From: Candidatus Anstonella stagnisolia
GTDB taxonomy: Archaea; Micrarchaeota; Micrarchaeia; Anstonellales; Anstonellaceae
Direction: 5' to 3'
NCBI GenBank assembly: GCA_902384585.1
Contig: CABMCJ010000004.1
Coordinates: 386,086-450,085 of the forward strand
Length of the DNA stretch: 64,000 nucleotides
In this document: positions 24,126-31,302 of the stretch, one piece after another
How the letters are laid out: every line of letters begins with the position of its first letter
Numbering within the stretch: the first letter of the stretch is position 1
Made by a program: the position numbers and the translations under genes
The notes under the pieces: model-generated
Seen by the model: only the letters and a program-made list of their open reading frames with translations
What the model was told of the DNA's origin: nothing
The model's database searches: none

Positions 24126-24197
24126 GGGCCTATAGTCGAATGGTAAGACGTCTGCTTGACGTGCAGAAAACTCGGGGTTCGATTCCTCGTGGGCCCA
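24126..24197 (+). tRNA. tRNA-Val (anticodon GAC)
   Basis: A 72-base cloverleaf with no intron and no encoded CCA. The acceptor is GGGCCTA with TGGGCCC and discriminator A. The D stem is GTC/GAC, the anticodon stem TCTGC/GCAGA, and the loop TTGACGT gives anticodon GAC. The T arm is CGGGG-TTCGATT-CCTCG. A TATA-like ATAAATATT lies near 24090. The anticodon read 5' to 3' pairs with GUC, so this is Val and not Asp. Confidence 0.93.
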
Positions 24198-24211
24198 TAG
24201 ACAAACCTCAT

Positions 24212-24238
24212 AGGGGGCTCCGCCCCCTCGCGGTTTTT
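24212..24238 (+). terminator. Hairpin and T tract after tRNA-Val
   Basis: AGGGGGC-TCC-GCCCCCT is a perfect 7-bp GC-rich stem with a 3-base loop. A T5 run lies six bases beyond its 3' arm. This is an unusually bacterial-looking terminator for an archaeon. Confidence 0.55.
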
Positions 24239-24271
24239 CCTTGATTTCCCCTTCACCCCCTTAATTATTTT

Positions 24272-24290
24272 CCTTGATTTCCTGATCCCT
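24272..24290 (+). repeat. tRNA trailer motif, copy after tRNA-Val
   Basis: CCTTGATTTCCTGATCCCT matches 29865-29883 (CCTTGACTTTCTGATCCCC) at 16 of 19 positions. A partial copy, CCTTGATTTCC, also lies at 24239 directly after the hairpin. Confidence 0.5.
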
Positions 24291-24379
24291 CTTCCTTTTT
24301 TAGTTTTGATTCATTCGCATAAACCAATTCTATAACGTTTATAAGCAATTAGTTTGAATTCCAAACCGGAGATGGTTTG

Positions 24380-24859
24380 ATGTTCAAGAATACTGATGAG
24401 AAAAGGTTTGCGTCAGGACTGCTTATCGGATTTTTCCTGGCAACAGGGCTCATGTTCGCGCTTATACAATTTACGCTGGGCCCGTATTACAATGACCTTA
24501 TGAAGCTGAAGCCTCAGGTGGAGATATTGTACGGGATAACGCACTCTGGGATGTACGGCGGGATGCAGGGGCTTATCGCAAACGTGAACAATGCAGCGGA
24601 CGTATTGGCGCAGATACCGATTATTGGGGCAGGGATTGACGCAACAAAAATACCTGCATATGCCCAGTCAATGGGAAGCATGATGGAAACTGCAAGGATG
24701 TTCACGGAAAATGTGCTTGTGCTCATTAATTTCGAGATAACATTGCTGCAGCTTGCGATTCCTGCAATCATATTGTCGGTCGTGATGATTGCGGTCGGGG
24801 CAAACATGCACTCCGAATGCAACAAGAAGGCGAAGGGAAAGAAATCAAGGAGAAAGTAA
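24380..24859 (+). CDS. Two-helix membrane protein of unknown function
   Basis: A 159-residue protein. A membrane helix at about 12-32 (SGLLIGFFLATGLMFALIQF) and another at about 118-142 (LQLAIPAIILSVVMIAVGAN) enclose an outer or inner loop of about 85 residues rich in Gly, Met and Ala. A short basic tail (KKAKGKKSRRK) is likely cytoplasmic. No family was recognised. The ATG at 24380 follows a 6-bp hairpin, CAAACC-GGAGAT-GGTTTG, whose loop holds the ribosome site. An overlapping GTTTG-AATTC-CAAAC repeat lies at 24352-24366 just after the TATA-like GTTTATAAGC. Confidence 0.7.
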   Translation: MFKNTDEKRFASGLLIGFFLATGLMFALIQFTLGPYYNDLMKLKPQVEILYGITHSGMYGGMQGLIANVNNAADVLAQIPIIGAGIDATKIPAYAQSMGSMMETARMFTENVLVLINFEITLLQLAIPAIILSVVMIAVGANMHSECNKKAKGKKSRRK

Positions 24860-24902
24860 GCTCCCTTCCCTTCTTTTTATTTTTCTTATTTTTTCAAATC
24901 GC

Positions 24903-26612
24903 TTAGCGGGCGCCGCCGCCTCCGCCCCCTCCTCCGCCACCGCCGCCAAAGCCCCCGCCGCTGTGCCCGCCGGTGCCTGAGTATGCGGCAGTTGAAATTG
25001 AGGTGTGCAGGGAGGAAAAGAGGAACGGGCTTACTATTACTGCGGAATGCATGCGGGACGTGTCCGGATATGCGACTTTGATTGCGGAAAGCACTTTCTC
25101 CGCAGAACCGAATGCGGTTGCATATATGAGGTAGTTTTCCCAGAGGATTATGTCGCGGGGCGCTTTTTCTCTCATGAGAGTGAGGTCGTTGAGGAACTTT
25201 TCAAAATTCTTCCAGCGAGCCTCAAGCACGCGCCCCTCGTCCGTCCATTTGCCAAGTATGTTGGGCTTTGTGCCAAGGAAACCAAGCACTAATGCATTCT
25301 CCACAAACACGAGGATTGTGAACGGGGCAAACCTGTTTGGTATTATGCCAAGGACAATAAAGGCGACATTGAGGAATATGCACAGGATTGAGATGAGCAT
25401 TGCAATGTTGTGCCCTTTTTGGTCCATGTATTTTAGAAGGTTAAATGAGTTTCTAAGGCTGAGCAGGACTGCACTGAATTGGGAGGGAGTAAATGCTCCG
25501 GGGGAAGAAAGGTCCCTTGAAGTGAGGATGCCTTTTTTTGAAATTGCCTTGAGGAACCTGAATATTTCAATCTGGTGCTCTTCTATTTCGCCCTGTGCGG
25601 GCTCCTTGAGGAAGCTTATGAATAGGGACTTTTCCGTGTGCTTGCCAAGAAGCCCCTGCACTTCCATTTCCTTTTCCTCAAGGGAAAGGTATTTGCGCTG
25701 CGCAAGCAGCAGGATTTCGGCAGTTATGCAGTTTGGGGTGCTGTATTTTTGCACAAGGATTGCGGATGCTGTCGGGGATAGGGAGCCCGGGGGCTCGTGC
25801 TCGTAAAGAGCTTCGTATCCAAGCTGCGAGAGCGGCTTTTCGCGCCCATAAAGGAAATAGATGGTTAGGATGGCGATTGGGGCAAAGGCTATGAAGAGGA
25901 ATTGGATGAGAAGCCCCAACGTCCCAAAAAACTGCTCGTTCTTCTGGAAATTTTCCTCGCCGGCTATTATTTCGGATTTTGTGTAGGGGTTGGAGGCGGG
26001 TGAGAGGAAGGAAAACCAATCCTTTGGCATGAGGACGTTTGCTTCAAGGTAGGTTTTGGAAGGGTGGTTGCGGGAAACTATTGTAAGTGTGGAGCCTGAA
26101 GAGGAAATTTCATAGTTTTGGTAGGTCGGGTGCACAAAATATGCAACTTGGGAGGCAGAGGAGGGGAAATGGAGGGTTGCGGTGAGCGTTCCAACGCCCT
26201 CGCCCCATTGGTCGCCCCAGAGCTTGAAAAAGAACTGGGAGGCGTCCTTTTGAGCAAGGATTTCGTTTTGAATTGTGTAAGAGAAAGACGCAGTCACCCT
26301 GCCGGAAGCGGGCAGGTTGCCGCGCAGCACAAGCTCCTGCCAGCCGTTGTTCATTTGCGTGTAGAAAGTGCATTGCGCGCCTGTACAATAGCCGGCTGCA
26401 TCAGATATTTGAAGTGCAGGCGGCTTTTGGACGTAAAGCTCGTGGAACGTGCCGCTAAGGGAATATGTGATTTGCTCGGTTACAAAGATTGTGCCATCGG
26501 GCATTAGATAGTAATCGACATTTGCGCTTGGGATGGAATATGTGCTTTTGGAGGCTGCGAAAGCGAGGGTGCAAAGGAGGAGGAATGCAAGAAGCAGGTG
26601 CGTTTTTTCCAT
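24903..26612 (-). CDS. DUF2207-family membrane protein
   Basis: A 569-residue protein. A signal peptide (about 1-19) leads to an extracellular beta domain of some 200 residues (VDYYLMPDGTIFVTEQITYS is the DUF2207 opening block). A membrane helix at about 232-255, two more at about 395-440, and cytoplasmic segments follow. The C-terminus ends in a Gly-only tail (SGGGFGGGGGG repeated), typical for the family, which includes bacterial YciQ. The function is unknown; members are proposed cell-envelope proteins. It converges with the 159-residue membrane protein, 43 bases apart. Confidence 0.88.
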   Translation of the reverse strand: MEKTHLLLAFLLLCTLAFAASKSTYSIPSANVDYYLMPDGTIFVTEQITYSLSGTFHELYVQKPPALQISDAAGYCTGAQCTFYTQMNNGWQELVLRGNLPASGRVTASFSYTIQNEILAQKDASQFFFKLWGDQWGEGVGTLTATLHFPSSASQVAYFVHPTYQNYEISSSGSTLTIVSRNHPSKTYLEANVLMPKDWFSFLSPASNPYTKSEIIAGEENFQKNEQFFGTLGLLIQFLFIAFAPIAILTIYFLYGREKPLSQLGYEALYEHEPPGSLSPTASAILVQKYSTPNCITAEILLLAQRKYLSLEEKEMEVQGLLGKHTEKSLFISFLKEPAQGEIEEHQIEIFRFLKAISKKGILTSRDLSSPGAFTPSQFSAVLLSLRNSFNLLKYMDQKGHNIAMLISILCIFLNVAFIVLGIIPNRFAPFTILVFVENALVLGFLGTKPNILGKWTDEGRVLEARWKNFEKFLNDLTLMREKAPRDIILWENYLIYATAFGSAEKVLSAIKVAYPDTSRMHSAVIVSPFLFSSLHTSISTAAYSGTGGHSGGGFGGGGGGGGGGGGAR

Positions 26613-26650
26613 GAGGCTATTTCCACTTTTGATATTATAAGAGTTTGCAG

Positions 26651-27184
26651 CTAGGGGGAAGTATTTTTGGAATAGCTGCCCTCAAGCAAAGCCGCGATAG
26701 CGTTTGGAGCGACCTTGTTGGAAATCAGGCCTGAAATTATCTGGCTGGTTGTGTAGTCGGCCGCAAATAGCGCGTCTACAACGCACCTGAGCTTGTCAAA
26801 ATTAGGCTGCCCCTCGCGCGCATCGAGCGCAATGGAGTGTATCTCGACTGCTTCCGCAATTATTTCGGAAGGCTCTAATCCTGCAAGCCTGAGCTGGTAC
26901 ATGACGTCCTTGAGGTAGTTGCATTCCCCTGAGAGAAGTACGGACTCCGCAATATCTGCAAGAGACGTGCCTACCATTGCCATTCTTTTTATTTTGTCCG
27001 TAGTCCGTAGGTTTTCTTCAAGCGCAGGCAGTATGAGGTGTTCTGCATCAGGCTTTGCTGCAAGGAGCGCCTCAAGCGTGCGCTGGTCCCGAGTTGCGCT
27101 TATGAGGGAAAGCATGCGGTTTTGTATGCGGGCTCCCCCTCTTTCTTCAAGGAGGAGTATGCGTTCTGAGGGCGCAAGTTTCAT
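26651..27184 (-). CDS. Uncharacterised all-helical protein
   Basis: A 177-residue soluble protein predicted to be wholly alpha-helical, with short repeats of the ARM/HEAT or TPR-like type (TLEALLAAKPDAEHLILPAL, DVMYQLRLAGLEPSEIIAEA, VVDALFAADYTTSQIISGLI). No named family was recognised. It lies just downstream of the Lon-like ATPase on the same strand, but a TATA-like TTTAAATA at about 27206 suggests its own leaderless message. A scaffold or adaptor role for the ATPase is possible but only inferred from adjacency. Confidence 0.65.
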   Translation of the reverse strand: MKLAPSERILLLEERGGARIQNRMLSLISATRDQRTLEALLAAKPDAEHLILPALEENLRTTDKIKRMAMVGTSLADIAESVLLSGECNYLKDVMYQLRLAGLEPSEIIAEAVEIHSIALDAREGQPNFDKLRCVVDALFAADYTTSQIISGLISNKVAPNAIAALLEGSYSKNTSP

Positions 27185-27221
27185 GTTATATATAATGGGC
27201 GAAGGGGTATTTAAAGGAGGG

Positions 27222-28640
27222 TTAGGCTATTTCCTTTTCAGTGCCTGCTTTTCTTTTTACTGCAAAGTCCGAAAAGCCCGCCTTGAAAACGCTTCCGTAC
27301 CTTTCAGTGAGCTGCTCTTCAATGCTTTTTGCGCGAAGGATTGCATCCTTTATGTGAGGGGTATCGATTAGGGGCGCGCCTTCAACTGTTGCGCAATCCC
27401 CTGCGAGCTTTAGGATGCCGGAAAGGCCGCGAAGGCGAAGAGTAAGGCCGTGCGTGTTGTCTATGAGCTGCGCACGCGAGCGCGCCTCTTCTATTAAGCA
27501 CTCGACTGCCTCTTTTGTTGCATGCGGGATATTCCCATCCCTGCGTATCTCCTGCGCTGCGAACTGCGCGAGAAGGGAGCGGTTTTCTTCGTTGTCTTCC
27601 ATGTGCGTGTTCACAAGAAGCTCGTAGCCGTTTCCCACTATGCGCGAGCGAAGGGGAGGGAGCACGTTTGCAAAATCGTTTATGTTTGCGGAAGCGACCA
27701 GGAGGAAATCGCAGGGGACGTTTTCCACTTTCACGCTTGCACCCGTGCTTGTGGGGTTCCTGCCTACGATTGGGAATTTTTTCTCCTGCATTGCGGTGAG
27801 GAGGAAGCGCTGCAAATTCCCAAGTGTGGAGAGTTCGTCTATGAAAAGCACGCCTTCGTGCGCCTCGTGCACTGCGCCAGGGACAACGCGCAAATAGGGC
27901 TGCGTTCCTATTTCAGGGTGCCCTCCGTACGGGTCGTGCTTTACGTCCCCCAAAAGCTCTGTTTCGGATGCGCCTGTTGCTTGTACGAAACCTGAGCGAT
28001 TAAGCGGTACGAGAACTTTTCGCATTCCCTCTTTTTCAAATTCGTTCAGCTTTGAGAGTTCCTGCTGGGAAAGCATGCGGATTTGGGAATTGGTTGCGCG
28101 CTCAAAAACAACTATTTGCTCCTTTCCATTTTCTGTTTTTACTGTGCCCACGCGGTCCTCGCGCTCGTGGCGTTCTGGGGAGAAAACCAAATCATCAAAG
28201 GGAGTCTTTCTTGAAACGTATTTGTCCGCACCGCACGAGGCGCATATGGGGACGTCTGCATTGCTTATGTGGAAGCACCTTCTGCACCTAAAGCCTAAGC
28301 GTTCAGCAACAAAGCCGGGAACTGCTGTGGGTGGCATTGTGGTGCCTATGTTTGGCTGGTTGGGCTTGTGCGACACTTGGGAGGACTCGCGCATTTCTAA
28401 GAGGGGGCGCTCTGGGCGCTCTGGGTTGTGTATTACCGCGATTTCGTGCGTCGGGGGAGGGAGAAGGGAAGCAATTGCCTGCGCAATCATGCTCTTTCCT
28501 GTGCCTGGCGGGCCTACAAGAAGCAAATTCCGCCTTTGCTTTGCGATTATGCGCGCAAGCTTTACTGCCTGGGGCTGGCCTATCACCTGCGCTAGGGGGT
28601 CCTTGGGAATTTCAATGTCGGAAGTAGAGCGAAAGTCCAT
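27222..28640 (-). CDS. LonB-like AAA+ ATPase lacking the protease domain, with zinc knuckle
   Basis: A 472-residue protein. The order matches the ATPase part of archaeal LonB: PLAQVIGQPQAVKLARIIAK and RRNLLLVGPPGTGKSMIAQA (Walker A 43-50), IHNPERPERP, EGVLFIDELSTL (Walker B 264-269), the sensor region FLLVASANINDF, and a helical lid ending near LAGDCATVEG. Two things differ. The membrane helices normally inserted in LonB are absent, and the insertion instead holds a zinc knuckle (Cys119, Cys122, Cys133, Cys136). The chain stops after the lid, so the Ser-Lys protease domain is missing. It may be a Lon-derived unfoldase or remodeller, or an MCM/RuvB-like motor. The stop is followed at once by another gene, so this is not a window artefact. 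Confidence 0.75.
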   Translation of the reverse strand: MDFRSTSDIEIPKDPLAQVIGQPQAVKLARIIAKQRRNLLLVGPPGTGKSMIAQAIASLLPPPTHEIAVIHNPERPERPLLEMRESSQVSHKPNQPNIGTTMPPTAVPGFVAERLGFRCRRCFHISNADVPICASCGADKYVSRKTPFDDLVFSPERHEREDRVGTVKTENGKEQIVVFERATNSQIRMLSQQELSKLNEFEKEGMRKVLVPLNRSGFVQATGASETELLGDVKHDPYGGHPEIGTQPYLRVVPGAVHEAHEGVLFIDELSTLGNLQRFLLTAMQEKKFPIVGRNPTSTGASVKVENVPCDFLLVASANINDFANVLPPLRSRIVGNGYELLVNTHMEDNEENRSLLAQFAAQEIRRDGNIPHATKEAVECLIEEARSRAQLIDNTHGLTLRLRGLSGILKLAGDCATVEGAPLIDTPHIKDAILRAKSIEEQLTERYGSVFKAGFSDFAVKRKAGTEKEIA

Positions 28641-28709
28641 CAGGCATACTACGCAACAAACGTTTATTATATTGAGGATTGGGAAGAGGGGAGGACTGGG
28701 GCGGCGGAA

Positions 28710-29060
28710 CTAGAGGATGAACAAGCCGATTAGGAAAGAGGCTGCGTTTGCCAGAAAGGAGATTTCAAATGCGCCCTTCCATTTTAGCTGTGAGAAAATG
28801 TTGCGGAAAACAAATGCCTCCACTGCGATTGCGGCCACTTCGAAAAAGAGCATGAGGAAAATGCGCAGGAGGAGGTTTTCAACAAACAGGCTCTCGTGCG
28901 GGATGAGGGGGCTGAGCACGAACCAGAGTATGGGAAGGGTTATGGAACTTGCGAGTATGCCTGCAAGGACTACGAGGCGCCTGTCCTCTTTTGGAAGCAG
29001 CAGGAGAAGGGCTGCAGTCTCTATCAGGACAGTAAGGGCATAGGCAGTTGCAAAGCTCAT
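28710..29060 (-). CDS. Small polytopic membrane protein
   Basis: A 116-residue protein with about four hydrophobic helices (LTVLIETAALLLLL, VVLAGILASSITLPILWFVL, IFLMLFFEVAAIAVEAFVF, and the C-terminal NAASFLIGLFIL). No motif identifies it. It starts five bases after the stop of the upstream signal-peptide protein, and the two form an operon. Confidence 0.65.
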   Translation of the reverse strand: MSFATAYALTVLIETAALLLLLPKEDRRLVVLAGILASSITLPILWFVLSPLIPHESLFVENLLLRIFLMLFFEVAAIAVEAFVFRNIFSQLKWKGAFEISFLANAASFLIGLFIL

Positions 29061-29064
29061 TTTT

Positions 29065-29610
29065 TCACTTTTTTATCTTTTTTTTCTCTTGCTTGAGTTT
29101 CAGTATCAGGTACGCTGAGCCCGCTGCAAGGAATACTGCGAGCGCAAGGAAGGGGATGTCAAGGCTGCTTGTATCGCCTATTGGGATGCCTGCAAAATTC
29201 TTGTCTGTTGTTTCCTGCCCAACAAGGGTGAGATTGTTTTGTTGCGCGTTGTAGAGCACCTTGTACGTTATGTAGCGGCTGGAAATGCTGCTGCTTGTGA
29301 AAAACTCGTAGGGAAGAGCGGCAAGCGCGGAGGCATTGCCCTTCCCTTTTAGCATGAGGTACATTGAATTGAACTTGTAGCCTCGGTCAAGTAGATAATA
29401 TTCATTGCTTGCAAGCTGCATCTGCACTGCAGGGTTGCCCGCGTCCTGCACTGTGCCAACTGCAAGGTAGAAAGCATAGGCAGGGTAATCGTTCAGGTTT
29501 GAAAAACGCACGTATTGCGCCACGCGGTGCGTGCCGGGCTCTATTATGTCTGAAAATGCCAATGCGGAAAGGGAGAAGAGCAGAAGAGCGAGTAAAATAT
29601 GCCTTGCCAT
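29065..29610 (-). CDS. Secreted, C-terminally anchored protein of unknown function
   Basis: A 181-residue protein. It has a cleavable signal peptide (about 1-19, ending LAFS), an outer beta-rich domain of about 120 residues, one membrane helix (LDIPFLALAVFLAAGSAYLI, about 150-169) and a lysine-rich cytoplasmic tail. Two N-glycosylation sequons (NAS, NLT) are present in the outer part. No family was recognised. The topology resembles small envelope proteins of archaea with a C-terminal anchor. The four-helix protein follows five bases downstream and is probably its partner. Confidence 0.65.
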   Translation of the reverse strand: MARHILLALLLFSLSALAFSDIIEPGTHRVAQYVRFSNLNDYPAYAFYLAVGTVQDAGNPAVQMQLASNEYYLLDRGYKFNSMYLMLKGKGNASALAALPYEFFTSSSISSRYITYKVLYNAQQNNLTLVGQETTDKNFAGIPIGDTSSLDIPFLALAVFLAAGSAYLILKLKQEKKKIKK

Positions 29611-29725
29611 GCACTATTCCTTTGCTGCAAGCGTTATAAGGCTTTTCAAATCGCTCGGCTGGTTTTTGCGAGAGGGGGATGTGCCCCAAACGTTTATTAA
29701 TTTCGCAGGCAGAAAGAAAAGACAC

Positions 29726-29826
29726 GCCATAGTAGCTCAACCTGGGAGAGCAATCGGCTGAAGAAAGTGCGCAAATCGCGCAATTTGGAAACCGATGTGT
29801 TGCTGGTTCAAATCCGGCCTATGGCA
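29726..29826 (+). tRNA. tRNA-Phe (anticodon GAA) with 27-base intron
   Basis: The acceptor is GCCATAG/CTATGGC with discriminator A. The D stem is GCTC/GAGC, the anticodon stem ATCGG/CCGAT and the T stem GCTGG/CCGGC. The anticodon loop reads CTGAAG, then an intron at 29764-29790, then A. That places the intron at the canonical 37/38 position. Inside the intron TGCGC-AAATC-GCGCA forms a hairpin, as expected for the bulge-helix-bulge splice site. CCA is not encoded. A TATA-like TTTATTAAT lies near 29690. Confidence 0.92.
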
Positions 29827-29828
29827 TA

Positions 29829-29865
29829 GACGAAACGCGGGGGGCACATCCCCCCTCATTTCGTC
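29829..29865 (+). terminator. Two-tier hairpin after tRNA-Phe
   Basis: GACGAAA pairs with TTTCGTC (7 bp) and encloses GGGGGG-CACAT-CCCCCC (6 bp). It begins two bases after the tRNA and could halt transcription or guide 3' processing. Confidence 0.55.
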
Positions 29866-29884
29866 CTTGACTTTCTGATCCCCC
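29865..29884 (+). repeat. tRNA trailer motif, copy after tRNA-Phe
   Basis: CCTTGACTTTCTGATCCCC directly follows the two-tier hairpin and matches the trailer of tRNA-Val at 24272-24290. Confidence 0.5.
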
Positions 29885-29910
29885 CTTAGGACTGCTGGTG
29901 AGATAATTCT

Positions 29911-30084
29911 ATGGACAGCAACGAAAAGAGAAGGCTTGGAAAAATTGTGGGCGTATTGGGGTTCCTTATTCTCACGCTTAATTTCATTGACATGCTTGCG
30001 GGCTGGAACAAGGTTGCGGACGAGACTGCGATTGCGGGCGCAGTCCTTACTATTGGCGGCGCGTATTTTGCGCTTTACGGGTAA
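29911..30084 (+). CDS. 57-residue two-helix membrane protein
   Basis: The ATG at 29911 follows CTGGTGAGATAATTCT, a good GGTGA site. The 57 residues begin with a charged MDSNEKRRLG, then a hydrophobic helix (IVGVLGFLILTLNFIDMLAG), a short polar loop with GWNKVADE, and a second helix (AGAVLTIGGAYFALYG) that runs to the stop. The coherent two-helix pattern, the ribosome site and the tight fit between the tRNA and the convergent transporter support a real gene. No family was recognised. Confidence 0.65.
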   Translation: MDSNEKRRLGKIVGVLGFLILTLNFIDMLAGWNKVADETAIAGAVLTIGGAYFALYG

Positions 30085-31242
30085 TTAAGTTGCTGCAACC
30101 GCGCTCTCCTTGAAGATGAGGTGCCTGTAGTAATATGCGATGCACAGCGAAAGCAGCGTAATCGCACCCGAAGCTGCGAGGGGGAATGCGTAGCCGTAAA
30201 TTCCGCCTAGGTAGCCGAAAATGAGCGTTCCGGCGAACTCCCCAAAGAGCATTATGGAAATGAGCAGCCCAAAGCCGCCTGCAAGGCGCTTGGAGGGAAG
30301 CACTTTGGAGAGCCCAACGTACACTATTACGTCTATTATGGCGTCCCCTATTTCGTGGAAGATGCGCATTGCAAAGGAAAAAGGGAGGATAGGGACGGTC
30401 ATGAGGATGTGGAAGAGGCCGGAAAGGAGCATGCCAAGGAAAAGCCAATGGGTTACGTTGAATTTGGGCTTGTCCACCTGTTTTCCTGTTAAGAAGGCTG
30501 CGAATGCGAGAATCACAATTGGAATGGACATGTACAGGCCGCTTCCAAGGGCATCAAGCCCCAAATTCGTTTTAAGGAAGAGCGCGTAGCTTGTTGCCTC
30601 TGCGCCCCAGTGCAATGCCATTAGGAAGAGCACAATGGAAATGAGAAGCATGGGCCTGTTTGAAAAATCGCGCATGTAGTGGTGCGGGTGCTGCTCGCTC
30701 ACTTTAATTTCATCAAGGGAGCGCGAGCGAAGGTACACGACGCAGAGCACAAGGGCGTTGAATGCGAAAATTGCATGGAAATTGAAGAAAAAGAGGAGCG
30801 CGCCAAGCACAAAGAGCCCTGTTGCAGAGCCCATGAAATTTGAAAACGAGCTTTTGCCGAATTTTTCCCCTTCTTTCTTTGTCTTTATTTTCAGGATGTA
30901 TGCATCTGCACAAATGAGAAGGAGCGTGCTGCCAAAGCCCGCAAAGAGCATGAGGGGCAGGACAGTGAAAAAGCCCTGGGCAAAAAGCATCCCGATGTTG
31001 AAAAGGAAAAGGAGGAGTATGCCTGCGGATATTGCCTTTTTTGTGGAAAAGGTGTCGCTTATGTAGCCGGAGAAAAAGGAAAAGAGCAGGGCGCACAGGC
31101 TTGCGATTGAGAGTAGCACCCCGTTTTGCCAGCCAGCTAGGCCCATTGAAACAAAGAAGAGGGGAAGGTAAAAGCGCGTTGCATTTGAGACAAACGTCTT
31201 TGAGAACATGAGGGTCTGCGCTATGGGTATGTTGCGTTCCAT
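30085..31242 (-). CDS. Major facilitator superfamily transporter
   Basis: A 385-residue protein with 11-12 hydrophobic helices. The MFS loop 2-3 motif appears in degenerate form as GYISDTFSTKKAISAG, and a second half repeats the pattern (GKQVDKPKFNVTHWLFLG). The start is set at the ATG at 31242 (MERNIPIAQT). The open frame upstream crosses the divergent zinc-finger gene and is not coding. The substrate is unknown; the length and two-half layout resemble small drug or sugar efflux proteins. Its stop directly abuts the small two-helix protein gene. Confidence 0.88.
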   Translation of the reverse strand: MERNIPIAQTLMFSKTFVSNATRFYLPLFFVSMGLAGWQNGVLLSIASLCALLFSFFSGYISDTFSTKKAISAGILLLFLFNIGMLFAQGFFTVLPLMLFAGFGSTLLLICADAYILKIKTKKEGEKFGKSSFSNFMGSATGLFVLGALLFFFNFHAIFAFNALVLCVVYLRSRSLDEIKVSEQHPHHYMRDFSNRPMLLISIVLFLMALHWGAEATSYALFLKTNLGLDALGSGLYMSIPIVILAFAAFLTGKQVDKPKFNVTHWLFLGMLLSGLFHILMTVPILPFSFAMRIFHEIGDAIIDVIVYVGLSKVLPSKRLAGGFGLLISIMLFGEFAGTLIFGYLGGIYGYAFPLAASGAITLLSLCIAYYYRHLIFKESAVAAT

Positions 31243-31302
31243 AAGGATGCCTGCTCCTATCGCGCATCCTATCTTTTTAAATTGTGGAGAAAAAAGCGCA
31301 TC

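Noticed and set aside
24126-24197. Reading the tRNA as tRNA-Asp
   Set aside because: GTC occurs in the D stem, but the 7-base anticodon loop is TTGACGT, which puts GAC at 34-36, so Val.
24903-24960. Gly-codon run at the end of the DUF2207 gene considered as a microsatellite or assembly error
   Set aside because: A poly-Gly tail is a normal feature of DUF2207/YciQ-like proteins.
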